From: CAVVJA01 sp963809815
GTDB lineage: Bacteria > Actinomycetota > Actinomycetes > Mycobacteriales > Jatrophihabitantaceae
DNA: 64,000 nucleotides
Assembly: GCA_963809815.1 (NCBI GenBank)
Contig: CAWELM010000007.1
Location: 1 to 64,000 of the forward strand
Direction of reading: 5' to 3'
Positions 1 through 9,063 of this stretch are shown piece by piece. The first letter of the stretch is position 1, and each line of letters begins with the position of its first letter. The notes under the pieces are model-generated. The model was given only the letters and a program-made list of their open reading frames with translations, ran no database searches and was not told the origin of the DNA. The translations under genes and the position numbers were made by a program.

Positions 1-1
1 C

Positions 2-232
2 GCCTACGCGGCGCGGGCCACGATCGAGCCGTACAAGATCTACAACAAGGAGATCACCATCACCGGCGCGATGGCGGTGCTGCATAGCTATGAGCGGGCG
101 GCCGAACTGTTTGCCGCAGGCGTACTTGACCCGCGGGTGTTCATCACCGACCGGCTGCCCCTGGAGCAATACGCCGATGCGCTGGACACGTTCCAGGCCG
201 GAAAAGGCCTAAAGACGCAAGTGATCCCCTAG
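2..232 (+). CDS. Zn-dependent alcohol/sorbitol dehydrogenase, C-terminal end (partial)
   Basis: The gene enters from the left edge; 76 codons and the TAG stop are present. The tail has the usual end of a medium-chain dehydrogenase: a strand reading KEITITGAM, a helix, then PLEQYADALDTFQAGKGLKT and a final hydrophobic VIP, which packs the Rossmann domain. The catalytic and NAD-binding parts lie outside the window, so substrate cannot be read. It sits upstream of a SorC regulator and a xylulokinase on the same strand, which suggests that it oxidises a polyol (for example xylitol, arabitol or sorbitol) to a ketose for the kinase. Family is firm; substrate is inference. Confidence 0.75.
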   Translation, partial: AYAARATIEPYKIYNKEITITGAMAVLHSYERAAELFAAGVLDPRVFITDRLPLEQYADALDTFQAGKGLKTQVIP

Positions 233-349
233 TGTCCCGCGGCGGATGGGTGAGCCACGTTGCCTGTAGAAGGGGCTTGCCGCGCGCCACAGAACTTGAG
301 GCTGTGTGCCAAACTGGCAGTTGAGCTGCTCAGGTGAGCGGTCGGTGGC

Positions 350-1354
350 ATGAGGGGATGGATCGACGTGCGGACCGGGCCAGCCCAGCTGATGTTGATG
401 TCCCGTGTGGCTCGCAGCTACTACCTCGACGGCCGGTCGAAGAGCGATATCGCGGCCGAGCTGAACATCAGCCGCTTCCGGGTCGCGCGCCTTCTCGAGG
501 CGAGCCGCAAGACCGGGCTTGTTCGTATCGTGATCGAGCACGAGGGATCGATCGACACCGATCTTTCGATGCTTCTTCAGTCCACCTTCGACTTGGCCCA
601 CGCCGTCGTCATCGACACTCCGGACGACGATGACGTTGCTTTGCGCGGCCGCCTTGGCGAAGCAGCCGCCGACCTACTTCAAGAACTGGTCACCGCCGAC
701 GACGTCTTGGGCCTCGCGTGGGGGCGGTCGCTGAGTGCAATCGGGACGGCGCTGACCGACTTCGTTCCGTGCCCTGTGGTTCAGCTCACCGGTGCCCTAT
801 CACGTCCGGATGCGACCGACGTGCTCGAACTGGTCCGGAGGGTGGCCCGGGTGGGTGGCGGGCCAGCCTATGTCTATTACGCCCCCCTCGTCGTCGCCGA
901 CGCCGCGACCGCACGGGCCTTGCGCCGCCAGCCGGATGTGATGCACGCGGCCGCCTTGCTCCCGGCCGTTACGTTAGCGGTGGTTGGTATCGGCGGTTGG
1001 GCTAAGGGGCTGTCAACCGTCTTCGATGCCGTTGAGCCCGAAACTCAGGAGCGCGTTAGGCGGGCCGGGGCCATTGGGGAGATATCCGGAGTGCTCATCG
1101 ATAACAACGGCAGGGAAGTGATCACTCCGTTGGGCAAGCGCATCATCGGGGTCACGGGGCAGCAGCTGGCAGCGATCAAGGTCGTCCTTGGCATCGCCTA
1201 CGGCGAAGGCAAGGTCGACGCCGTCCGATCCGCGCTCACCGGAGGGTTGGTGACTAGCCTGGTGACCCACTCCGCACTCGCACGACTACTCGTCGAGCCC
1301 GCGCCCCGAAGCCGCCCGGCCGATCCGGCCGCAGCCGATACAGCTCGTGTGTGA
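350..1354 (+). CDS. SorC/DeoR-type sugar-responsive transcriptional regulator
   Basis: A 334-residue protein, the normal size for the SorC family. Residues ~18-60 form a winged helix-turn-helix (YYLDGRSKSDIAAELNISR followed by a recognition helix RVARLLEASRKTGLV). Residues ~75-320 are the sugar-binding domain, with the family's LGLAWGRSLS motif near 125 and GIGGWAKG near 220, the phosphosugar pocket. It starts at ATG after a 117-bp gap from the dehydrogenase and overlaps the next gene by 8 bp. No good ribosome site precedes the ATG. Known family members respond to phosphorylated sugars; the adjacent kinase and dehydrogenase suggest a pentulose or polyol-derived effector. Confidence 0.9.
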   Translation: MRGWIDVRTGPAQLMLMSRVARSYYLDGRSKSDIAAELNISRFRVARLLEASRKTGLVRIVIEHEGSIDTDLSMLLQSTFDLAHAVVIDTPDDDDVALRGRLGEAAADLLQELVTADDVLGLAWGRSLSAIGTALTDFVPCPVVQLTGALSRPDATDVLELVRRVARVGGGPAYVYYAPLVVADAATARALRRQPDVMHAAALLPAVTLAVVGIGGWAKGLSTVFDAVEPETQERVRRAGAIGEISGVLIDNNGREVITPLGKRIIGVTGQQLAAIKVVLGIAYGEGKVDAVRSALTGGLVTSLVTHSALARLLVEPAPRSRPADPAAADTARV

Positions 1355-2135
1355 CGCGGACATTCTGCCGGGAGGCACGGCCAACCGGGGCCTCGTTCGT
1401 CGCATCGGCGACACCGTGCATCGGCCACTCGGGCCATACAGCGTTGCTGTCCATCAGCTTCTGCGGCACTTGGAGAAGTCGGGGTTCACTGGTTCGCCGC
1501 GGGTGTTCGGAACGTGTGGTCAAACCGAGATCCTCAGCTATATCGATGGTAGGGCCGGACGCATTCCGCCACCCGAATGGGCGCTCACCGACGATGCCCT
1601 GGTCACGGTCGCGGCGCTGCTGCGCAACTATCATCAGCACGCGGTCGCGTTCGAGGCAGGTAACGATGGCTGGCAGCGCGCGGTGCCGCCCCAGTGGCGT
1701 GGATCGCTTATCACGCACAACGACACCAACCCGGCGAACATCATCTTCCGCAACGGCGCCGCCGTCGCATTGATCGACTTCGACCTTGCGGCGCCGGGCT
1801 CCATCGCGTGGGAGCTGGCGGTGGCCGGCTGCTTCTGGGCGCCATTGCTGGACCCCCGCGACGTCGCCGACTCGCGCCACGGCCATGGCATCCGGCGATT
1901 CCAGCTTCTGCTGGACAGCTACGGAGCCTCGCCCGAAATCCGGTGGCACGCCGCCCAGGCCGGCACCGCGGCAAACGACTGGATCGCCGAAATCATCGAG
2001 GACGGCAGTAAGCAGGGTCATCCCTGGTTTACCCAGACGTGGACACGTACCGCAGCCATGTACCGACGGGCGCACGGCTGGATCGAGGCACACGTGCACG
2101 AGCTGGCCGGGTACTCGAAGCCGGATGCCCAGTGA
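1347..2135 (+). CDS. APH/choline-kinase-like phosphotransferase
   Basis: A 262-residue protein of the aminoglycoside phosphotransferase superfamily, starting at GTG inside the end of the SorC gene (8-bp overlap, so probably translationally coupled). The catalytic loop HNDTNPANIIF is at 124-134 with Asp126 as base, and the metal-binding DFD is at 144-146. The N-terminal lobe is short, and the usual glycine-rich nucleotide segment is not obvious. In a polyol operon a small-molecule kinase is more likely than a drug-resistance role, but the substrate cannot be deduced. It is followed 39 bp later by xylulokinase. Confidence 0.8.
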   Translation: MCDADILPGGTANRGLVRRIGDTVHRPLGPYSVAVHQLLRHLEKSGFTGSPRVFGTCGQTEILSYIDGRAGRIPPPEWALTDDALVTVAALLRNYHQHAVAFEAGNDGWQRAVPPQWRGSLITHNDTNPANIIFRNGAAVALIDFDLAAPGSIAWELAVAGCFWAPLLDPRDVADSRHGHGIRRFQLLLDSYGASPEIRWHAAQAGTAANDWIAEIIEDGSKQGHPWFTQTWTRTAAMYRRAHGWIEAHVHELAGYSKPDAQ

Positions 2136-2174
2136 TCTACCCACCCCGCATGCCCTGAGCGAGCTGGAGGCCGC

Positions 2175-3605
2175 ATGACCCTTGTGGCAGGTATCGACTC
2201 GTCTACCCAGACGTGCAAGGTCATCATCCGCGACGCGGAGTCGGGGGCATTGGTCCGGGAAGGTCGGTCGTCGCATCCGCCCGGCACCGAGGTCGATCCG
2301 CAGGCTTGGTGGATCGCGCTACAAGAGGCGGCGCGCGCGGCCGGCGGCCTCGACGACGTGGCCGCAATCGCGGTGGGCGGACAGCAGCACGGGATGATCT
2401 GCCTCGATGAGGACGGGAAGGTGATCCGGCCGGCCCTGCTGTGGAACGACACTCGATCCGCTCACGCCGCGGAGGATCTCGTCGCCGAGCTGGGTGGTCC
2501 GCAGGCTTGGGCTGATGCCGTGGGGTCGGTACCCGTGGCCTCGTTCACCGTCACCAAACTGCGGTGGCTGGCTAACGACGAACCCGCGAATGCCGCCCGT
2601 ACGGCCGCCGTTTGCCTCCCGCACGACTGGCTGACCTGGAAGTTGGCCGGAGCGACAGACGGTGGGTCGTTGGCCACCGATCGCAGCGACGCGAGCGGCA
2701 CCGGATATTGGGCTCCCGCGACCGGGACATACCGTCCCGACTTACTGAGGCTCGCGTTAGGCCACGAGCCGCGCGTACCCGTTGTGCTGGCCGCCAATCG
2801 ACCGGCCGGCGAGGCCACAAGCGGGGCGGTGCTGGGCGCAGGAGCCGGCGACAACGCCGCTGCCGCACTCGGCGTGGGCGCCGAGATCGGCGACGTCGTC
2901 GTCTCCATCGGCACATCCGGCGTGGTCTGCGCAGTGAGCCGGTCGCCGACCGCCGACCCGTCCGGAACCGTGGCCGGTTTCGCGTCCGCGACAGGAGAGT
3001 TCCTCCCCCTCGTCTGCACGCTCAACGCGGCGCGAGTACTGGACGCTGCCGCGGCGATGCTGCAGGTCGACCATTCCGGGCTCTCCCGGCTCGCGCTCAA
3101 TGCGCCGCCGGGAGCCGAGGGTCTAGTCCTCGTGCCATATCTGGAAGGCGAACGCACGCCCAATCGGCCCGACGCCACCGGCGCGTTGCACGGACTGACC
3201 CTGCGCACCAGCACCCCCACGCACATGGCCCGAGCGGCGATCGAGGGCTTGCTGTGCGGGCTGGCCGACGGTCTTGACGCTTTGGAACGCCACGGCGCCC
3301 GCATCAATCGCATCATCCTGGTGGGTGGCGGCGCGCGATCCGAGGCGCTCCGGCTCATCGCCCCGTCGATACTCGGCCACCCGGTAGCGGTGCCCTCCCC
3401 CGGTGAATATGTGGCGAACGGAGCCGCCATCCAGGCGGCGTGGGTCATCAGCGATGCGCCGCACCCCCCGTCGTGGGGTACTGCCGACGAGCAGCTCTAC
3501 GAAGGCGATGCCATTCCCGCCATCCGGGAGCGGTACGCGGCGGCCCGAGACCTCACCGTCCCCCAGCGACGGACCGGGCGGTCCCATGACGACGGCGAGC
3601 GTTGA
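2175..3605 (+). CDS. xylB: Xylulokinase (FGGY carbohydrate kinase)
   Basis: A 476-residue FGGY-family kinase that phosphorylates D-xylulose (or a related ketose) with ATP. The N-terminus AGIDSSTQTCKV is the phosphate-1 loop, AVGGQQHGM (~residues 67-75) and LLWNDTRS (~90) are the substrate region, and VSIGTSGVV (~240) plus the late ILVGGGARSE (~375) form the ATP site. It is the last gene of the left operon, and its stop lies 11 bp from the convergent LLM gene. The product xylulose 5-phosphate would feed the pentose phosphate pathway, where transketolase (24710-26554) acts, though that gene is not linked. Confidence 0.92.
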   Translation: MTLVAGIDSSTQTCKVIIRDAESGALVREGRSSHPPGTEVDPQAWWIALQEAARAAGGLDDVAAIAVGGQQHGMICLDEDGKVIRPALLWNDTRSAHAAEDLVAELGGPQAWADAVGSVPVASFTVTKLRWLANDEPANAARTAAVCLPHDWLTWKLAGATDGGSLATDRSDASGTGYWAPATGTYRPDLLRLALGHEPRVPVVLAANRPAGEATSGAVLGAGAGDNAAAALGVGAEIGDVVVSIGTSGVVCAVSRSPTADPSGTVAGFASATGEFLPLVCTLNAARVLDAAAAMLQVDHSGLSRLALNAPPGAEGLVLVPYLEGERTPNRPDATGALHGLTLRTSTPTHMARAAIEGLLCGLADGLDALERHGARINRIILVGGGARSEALRLIAPSILGHPVAVPSPGEYVANGAAIQAAWVISDAPHPPSWGTADEQLYEGDAIPAIRERYAAARDLTVPQRRTGRSHDDGER

Positions 3606-3616
3606 ACGGCATTGTG

Positions 3617-4462
3617 TTACCGGGGTGCCGCGCGCTTGAGCTGTGCATCGGTCGGCGGTTGGTAGAAGTTGAGCACTGCGTGTTGGCAGCCGGCGGCTTC
3701 GTAGGCGGGCAGCAGGTCCAGCGTCTCCGCCATCGCCCGCTCTTGAGCTGGGTGGAGAAAGACCTGGACGCCGCGTCTGATCGCCCCTGGATCGCGGCCG
3801 ATGGCATCGCAATGGCTCGTGAGGACTTGATTAATCCGGGTCCATTCGGCCGGCTCGATGCCAGTGCCGTTCCATTCGTCGGCGTGGGTGGCCACAACCC
3901 GTAGCGACTTCTTCGCCCCTTGCCCAGCGACGACGATCGGCGGGTGCGGCTTCTGGACCGGCTTGGGATTGCAGATGGCGTCCTCGAGGCGGAAATGCTG
4001 TCCGTCGAAGCTTGCGGTGTCCTCTGTCCAGAGGGCCTTGATCACCCGCAAGGCCTCGTCGAGTATGGCGATCCGCTCGCCGGCGCTCGGGAACGGGATG
4101 CCGTAGCCGCGGTGCTCGGCCTCGTGCCATCCGGCTCCGAGTCCGAACTCGAGCCGGCCACCGGAGATGTGATCGACGGTGACCGCCATCTTGGCCAACA
4201 CGGCTGGATTCCGGTACATGACGCCGGTGACCAGGCACCCGATGCGCGCGCGCTTCACCACCGTGGCCATCGCGGCGAGCGTGGTCCAGGCTTCCAGCGT
4301 GTCTTTGCGGTAGTCGCGGGCGACCGCATCGCCTATCGCGTCCGGCCCGTAGAAGTGGTCGTAATCCCACACCCCGTAGAAGCCGAGTTCGTCGGCCAGC
4401 CGCCAGAACCGTTCCAGCTCGGCGTAGGAGCACGTCGGGGCGAGCTTGGCAGAAATCAGCAT
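3617..4462 (-). CDS. LLM-class F420-dependent oxidoreductase
   Basis: A 281-residue luciferase-like monooxygenase-fold protein. Recognisable parts are the N-terminal GVWDYDHFYGPD strand/loop, the segment VDHISGGRLEFGLGAGWHE (~97-115), which is the signature of the F420-binding subgroup, and KPVQKPHPPIVVAGQG (~168-183). These enzymes transfer hydride using reduced or oxidised F420; the substrate is not predictable. It runs convergent to xylB. A second enzyme of the same class lies at 5242-6156 on the same strand, so this may be a small cluster, with a 90-residue protein between them. Confidence 0.88.
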   Translation of the reverse strand: MLISAKLAPTCSYAELERFWRLADELGFYGVWDYDHFYGPDAIGDAVARDYRKDTLEAWTTLAAMATVVKRARIGCLVTGVMYRNPAVLAKMAVTVDHISGGRLEFGLGAGWHEAEHRGYGIPFPSAGERIAILDEALRVIKALWTEDTASFDGQHFRLEDAICNPKPVQKPHPPIVVAGQGAKKSLRVVATHADEWNGTGIEPAEWTRINQVLTSHCDAIGRDPGAIRRGVQVFLHPAQERAMAETLDLLPAYEAAGCQHAVLNFYQPPTDAQLKRAAPR

Positions 4463-4554
4463 GCGCCGATCGTGTCGGCCGCACGCCGGGCCTGCAATAA
4501 GGACCGCGACCTCTGCCGCAGCCGGCCCTTTGTGGCTCGTTGGCTAGCGGGACA

Positions 4555-4827
4555 CTAGGGTCGAAAGTACGTCGCGACGGCGTTCCCGCGTCGCACTGGT
4601 TTGTAGTCCGCTGGGCCTTCGGCTTCGACCACCGGCTGGACGCGGTCGACGAAGAAATCGGCAACGGCTGACGGGTTGTCCCAGACGTTGAGACTGGTGA
4701 TCATGCCGTCGCCAGTATCCCAGGCAACGGCAGCGACGAGCGCGGCGGGAGGCTCAGAGAATAGGCGGAGGCGGGTGCTCCACTGCTCCCAAACTTCGCG
4801 CGGAGCAGTCACGGTCTCGATAAACAT
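4555..4827 (-). CDS. Small dimeric alpha/beta-barrel-like protein
   Basis: A 90-residue protein with a clear GGAGG ribosome site 4 bases before its ATG. The order of a short strand, a long helix, two strands (AALVAAVAWDTGDGM), the motif NVWDNPSAVADFFVDRV and a final strand looks like the ferredoxin-like dimeric barrel seen in antibiotic-monooxygenase-type proteins. The motif V-W-[DE]-x4-A-x-x-F-x2-DR-x-x-P is shared with the 94-residue protein at 42797-43081. No catalytic residue can be named. It sits between the two LLM genes on the same strand. Confidence 0.65.
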   Translation of the reverse strand: MFIETVTAPREVWEQWSTRLRLFSEPPAALVAAVAWDTGDGMITSLNVWDNPSAVADFFVDRVQPVVEAEGPADYKPVRRGNAVATYFRP

Positions 4828-5241
4828 GTTGCCTCCGTCTCATGTGATCCGCCTTGTCAAGCCGGCCCTATCTCTGTGCTGGCGGCTCGCGTCAATATGG
4901 ACGCGCTGTTGGCTTTCATGGGCTCTCCCTCGTCATAGCAAGGTGACCGCTGCCGCTGCGAATTCTTCTCGAAGGTATAACGCGCTGCGATTGATGCACG
5001 AAGTATGGGTGTCACATGACACGTTCGCGTCGGGACGTATGAGCAATACGGAGATCGACCAGATGCCGGTGTTTGAGGGTGTCTGCATTGCGAGCGATGG
5101 AGGGGATATACGCGGCCCTTCCACCACTCGGTCTTCTGTTCGCTGCATCGCCTCGACGGCACGAGGATGACCGGCACCGTGCGGGTGTCCTCCTAGCCGC
5201 GGCCGCCTACCGCTGCGCCTAATCGCTGCTGCACGAAGTCG
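4828..5241. other. Intergenic region without a convincing gene
   Basis: 414 bp between the 90-residue gene and the second LLM gene. Overlapping frames of 70-160 codons exist on both strands, but none has a ribosome site or protein-like composition. The only structured element I see is the interrupted palindrome at 5009-5022. Confidence 0.5.
5009..5022. promoter_or_regulatory. Interrupted palindrome GTGTCA-N2-TGACAC
   Basis: Perfect 6-bp arms around a CA centre inside an otherwise unexplained gap. The shape fits a dimeric regulator site, but no regulator gene is adjacent. Confidence 0.25.
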
Positions 5242-6156
5242 CTATCGGAGCAGTGGCACGATGTCCTGCTGGAACTGGCGCACGAACTCGAGCGCCGCAC
5301 CTATCGGCATGCGGGCATCGTCACGGGCGACGAACTCCTCCGCTCCGGCGTCACGGTAGCGGTGAATGGCTTCCGCAACATGGGCCGCCGGGCCGAGGAT
5401 GTCCTCGTCGTCGGCACCGAGTTGGCATACCTCAGATGCGGAGACGATCGTGACACTCGCTCCGCAAACTCGCCGCACCTCGGTCGGCGGCCGACCGGCC
5501 GCGACGCACAATTGATCGAGGATCTGCGATTTCCGGCCGAACTCGCTGCTCGTTGCCCAGGTATGCCAGGCGTCCGCGTAGCGAGCCGCGATCGGCAGCG
5601 TGCGGCGCTCGCCGCCGCCTCCGACCAGGATTGGCAGCGCCGACTGGATCGGTGCCGGCTCGCAGTAGGCATCGACCAGCGCGTAGTAGCGGCCCTGATA
5701 GGTGGCCACCCGGTCGCGGGTCAGCGCGTGGATGACCGCGCACGCCTCCGCCAAGCGATCCAATCGCTCGGACACCGCGGGCAGTCCGATGCCATAAGCG
5801 AGGTGTTCGTTGGCCTGCCAGCCCGCCCCAAGACCGAGGATCAGCCGACCGGCGCTCAGCTGGTCGAGGGCAGCCGCCATGTTCGCCACCACCGCCGGGT
5901 GACGGTACGTGTTACCGAGCACCAGGGTGCCGATCCTGATCCGCCGGGTAACCATCGCCAGCCCGGTCAGGCAAGTCCACGACTCCAGGATGGGACCGCC
6001 GGCCGCACGGTTGCGCGTCTCGTGCGGCATGAAGTGATCGGGCACGTAGATCGAGTGCAAACCGGCGGAATCAGCCGCCTCGCCGATCAATCGGATTTCA
6101 GACCACGGCCGCTGAAGATCCACACACAGGCCGAACGCCAACCCGGTCGCAGACAC
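5242..6156 (-). CDS. LLM-class F420-dependent oxidoreductase
   Basis: A 304-residue luciferase-like protein, GTG start. It carries the same subgroup signature as the gene at 3617 (LDQLSAGRLILGLGAGWQ, ~residues 93-110), an N-terminal strand with YVPDHFM, and a loop ALPILVGGGGERR. The two LLM proteins are clearly different sequences, so they are distant paralogues rather than a recent duplication. There is no ribosome site; instead a TAGTCT -10 hexamer ends exactly 7 bases before the start, which suggests a leaderless mRNA. Substrate unknown. Confidence 0.88.
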   Translation of the reverse strand: MSATGLAFGLCVDLQRPWSEIRLIGEAADSAGLHSIYVPDHFMPHETRNRAAGGPILESWTCLTGLAMVTRRIRIGTLVLGNTYRHPAVVANMAAALDQLSAGRLILGLGAGWQANEHLAYGIGLPAVSERLDRLAEACAVIHALTRDRVATYQGRYYALVDAYCEPAPIQSALPILVGGGGERRTLPIAARYADAWHTWATSSEFGRKSQILDQLCVAAGRPPTEVRRVCGASVTIVSASEVCQLGADDEDILGPAAHVAEAIHRYRDAGAEEFVARDDARMPIGAALEFVRQFQQDIVPLLR

Positions 6157-6162
6157 CGCAGC

Positions 6163-6168
6163 AGACTA
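6163..6168 (-). promoter_or_regulatory. -10 element (TAGTCT) for a leaderless LLM transcript
   Basis: On the minus strand TAGTCT is followed by six bases and then the GTG start, so its last T would sit at -7 if transcription starts on the start codon. This TANNNT-N6-start layout is common in actinobacteria. No clear -35 box is seen. Confidence 0.45.
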
Positions 6169-6356
6169 CGACCACTGATCTGACGACGTGGGCCGCTCGG
6201 CGTTGAATGATGACGCGCTCCGCCTGGGAGGGGTCCACCGCGGGTTGCCTGCCTGAGCGATGGACGTTATCGATTCGTTGCGGTCAGGCGATCGCGTTCC
6301 CGGCCCGATCGTCGTCCACTGGTCTTGGGTGGATATTCACCCGGCAGGGGGAGGCT

Positions 6357-7088
6357 ATGAGTGCCCGCCGGGCTCGACGCGCGTCGCGGCGTGCTGGACC
6401 GCTGCAGTGGCTGCTGTGCGCTGCCCTCGTCGTGGTCGTTGCTTCATGCAGCAGCGGCGGCGCGCCGCGCGATTCGCCGAGCAGCCCGATTCGGCCGTCA
6501 ACCGTGTCACCGTCGACAAGCGCGCCTGTGGTTGGCTCGGTGCCCGCGCCGGGGAGCTGTCATCGCTGGTCCTGCAGGCTGCGGCAGACAGTGACCTTGC
6601 CTGATCAGTATGCGGTGCGGTTATGGCTCGGATCGGACCAGCAGAACTATGAGAGCCGGCCCGTGGTCGAGCTCCTCGATCACGGAGTCACCGTGCAGTG
6701 GTGGATCTCGCCACGCGGGGACGGGTGGAACGGGTCGTTGACTTGCATCGCCGGCCGGTCCGAGCCGAACTGCGTCATGCTCGACAGCCTCGGGATGCAT
6801 GCGGGCGTCGCGGAGATTCTCCTGCTGCAAGCCGGCCGGTTCGTCCACCCGGCCGGAGCGGAGGCCGTCACCGTCGCCGGCGAGCCGCGCGCAGCCGACC
6901 TCGATGGCGACGGCTTCCTCGACGTGATCGGCACCACCAACGACTATCGCCCCAACTTCGCGCAGGGGCACAGCTATTGGCAGACGTTCCGGTATGGCGC
7001 GGGCCGGCTCGTCGTGACCGGCTGCGCCCCCGAGACCCGCGGGAGTGGACCGCCGGTACAGCTGCTGCATGGGGCCTGCCCCACCTAA
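6357..7088 (+). CDS. Putative secreted lipoprotein, unknown function
   Basis: A 243-residue protein. I chose the ATG at 6357 because GGGGGAGG lies just upstream and because the protein then begins with an Arg-rich n-region, a hydrophobic stretch and the lipobox VASC (Cys31). A Ser/Pro/Thr-rich linker (to ~65) leads to a domain with two paired cysteines (CHRWSC) and a late DLDGDGFLDVIG loop that resembles the calcium-binding loops of FG-GAP/VCBS repeats. It is probably anchored on the outer face of the membrane. An in-frame start at 6207 would bury the signal peptide and is less likely. No specific role can be named. Confidence 0.75.
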   Translation: MSARRARRASRRAGPLQWLLCAALVVVVASCSSGGAPRDSPSSPIRPSTVSPSTSAPVVGSVPAPGSCHRWSCRLRQTVTLPDQYAVRLWLGSDQQNYESRPVVELLDHGVTVQWWISPRGDGWNGSLTCIAGRSEPNCVMLDSLGMHAGVAEILLLQAGRFVHPAGAEAVTVAGEPRAADLDGDGFLDVIGTTNDYRPNFAQGHSYWQTFRYGAGRLVVTGCAPETRGSGPPVQLLHGACPT

Positions 7089-7222
7089 CAAGCCCGCTAT
7101 GCGGTGGCGCAAGGTGCCATTCCGAAGCCCATTTGATACAGCCACGGACCGAATCGATGAAACCGCAAAGCGATTGACTGCTGCGTGGCTGACCCGGGCT
7201 CCAGCGGGACATCAGCCTGGAT

Positions 7223-8839
7223 TTACGTCCACGGCCGCAAATCCGCACGACCCAGCTGCGTTTTACACAATGCGGCCGGCGGCCCACTGCTGGGCATGAC
7301 CGAGGCACAGATCGCTAACCCGATCGCCATTGCCGCCCGCAGCGACGCCTCGCTCGCTGTGATTCGTGCGAAGCCGCCCGAGCGCATCTCACGGAAGACC
7401 GCGCCGGTTCCGCCGCCCTTGTTTACCGCGCCCACATTTGGCAGCGCGAGGTACGGGAACGACGAGGCGACGGGGTTGTCGTTGGCGTTCACCGCGTCGC
7501 CCTTGGCCAGTGCGTCGACCAGTTTGCCGGTCTGGGCGGCGCCCTCGAGTGCCTGCAGTTCGATGTCCACGACATCGTCGGTCAGCCGGCGCCCGTTCGG
7601 GAAGCCTTGCAGATCGCCCGCGAGAACGCCGAGCCGGTTGGGATTCGCGGTTGGCTTCACCGAGAGGTTCAGCCGCAGCATCTCCGACGGGCGGAACCGG
7701 CTGGAGATCACGTCGGCGTTGTTCAACTGCGAGTTGAGGTCGGCCTTGATCGGACCGCCCGCCTTGGTGGTGATGCCGGTGAGGAAGATCTCGGCGAGAT
7801 CGTTGCGCGGCGTCGCTGGTGCCTTGACGCCGTAGATGGCCTGGATCAGCTGCGGTACTTCAGGATTCTTGACCCGGGCGACGACCGGCGCGATCGAGGC
7901 ATCCCTGTCCGGCGGGAGCGCATTGAACGCGTCCTTCAGGTTTGCCGGTACCACTACCTCGTTGACCAGTGGGTTGCCCAGGCGGGAGACCTGAACCCGG
8001 TCCACGCCCGGTCCGCTGCTGGTGGTTCCGCTGATCCGCACGCGCGGCCGTTCGGTGGTCGACCAGACGCCGATGACCGGGTTGCGGGTTGCGTCTGCAT
8101 TCAGCGCCACGTCTTGGAACGGGACTTGGAGCGCGATCGTGTTGACGTTGTAGCCGGCGAGCGTGTCCTGTCCGGTCTCACTGAGGTTTCCGCCGTAGAG
8201 CAGGTCGAACACGCGCAAGTCGAGGAAGAACGGGTCGTCGGCCTGGCCGGCGAAGATCTTCCAGCCGCCGGGCAGAGTGGTCACCGCCTGGTCGCGCAGC
8301 TTCTTGTAGTCCGGCATGGATGCGGGCCCGACCCTCGACGGCGCGACCGGCGCGTTACTCGCGCGGGTCCGGAACGGGCCGCCGCCGAACGACGCCTCCA
8401 GTGTGTAGGTCTGGCGGAACAGCAGGTTGGGGTCGTCGAGCGAGGTGACCGGCCCGTTGTTGTAGAGAAACGTGTTGCCGCCCCGCTTGTCGACGTTGTG
8501 GAACGTCCAGCGGAACACGGCGTCGGGCTGCGCGTCCCCGTTGCTGTCGACCTTGACGTTGTAGGTGGCGTCCGTCGCGAACGGGTAGAAGTTCGGTCCA
8601 CCGTTCGGCTCTTCGAACGGGATGAAGTTCGCGATGAACGTGACATAGCCCGGGCGCTCCGGGCTGACGAACGCGTACACATCGGTGTTGTCGACCGCGG
8701 GGTCGGCTGCGATCAGTGGGACTTCACGGTGACTGGACGCCTCCGCGTCGCTCGGTCCGAGCACTGCGACCGCGCCAGCGCACGCGACGCCGAACGCCGC
8801 GACGGCCGCGCCGACGCGGCGGCCTGTCATTCTGGACAT
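7223..8839 (-). CDS. Secreted DUF4331-family protein
   Basis: A 538-residue protein. The start at 8839 is set by AGGAGG four bases upstream and by a normal signal peptide (MTGRRVGAAVAAFGVACAG, cleavage likely after DAEA). The mature N-terminus SSHREVPLIAADPAVDNTDV is the family hallmark, followed by YVTFIANFIPFEEPNGGPNF. A helical/loop middle part and a late TDDVVDIELQ segment are also typical. Family members are exported proteins of unknown function. The last ~40 residues look unlike the rest, so the 3' end may have been altered. Confidence 0.88.
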   Translation of the reverse strand: MSRMTGRRVGAAVAAFGVACAGAVAVLGPSDAEASSHREVPLIAADPAVDNTDVYAFVSPERPGYVTFIANFIPFEEPNGGPNFYPFATDATYNVKVDSNGDAQPDAVFRWTFHNVDKRGGNTFLYNNGPVTSLDDPNLLFRQTYTLEASFGGGPFRTRASNAPVAPSRVGPASMPDYKKLRDQAVTTLPGGWKIFAGQADDPFFLDLRVFDLLYGGNLSETGQDTLAGYNVNTIALQVPFQDVALNADATRNPVIGVWSTTERPRVRISGTTSSGPGVDRVQVSRLGNPLVNEVVVPANLKDAFNALPPDRDASIAPVVARVKNPEVPQLIQAIYGVKAPATPRNDLAEIFLTGITTKAGGPIKADLNSQLNNADVISSRFRPSEMLRLNLSVKPTANPNRLGVLAGDLQGFPNGRRLTDDVVDIELQALEGAAQTGKLVDALAKGDAVNANDNPVASSFPYLALPNVGAVNKGGGTGAVFREMRSGGFARITASEASLRAAMAIGLAICASVMPSSGPPAALCKTQLGRADLRPWT

Positions 8840-9063
8840 GCTTCCTCCTAGGTCGGGATGTGTGTGTGCTGAGGGAATTCGGCCCATCGCCCGGCGGAGG
8901 TTGCCGCCTGTCGAATTCGTCTCACCAGGCAATCCACCCAGCGCCCCGGCTTCGAACTACTTTTCTGGTCCGCCCGGAAGGGCCGCCAGACGGCCCCGCG
9001 GTCCCGTAGCGTGTTTCCCGACGCGATCGGTCAGGCCCAGTCACTCACAAAGAGGCGGACCAC

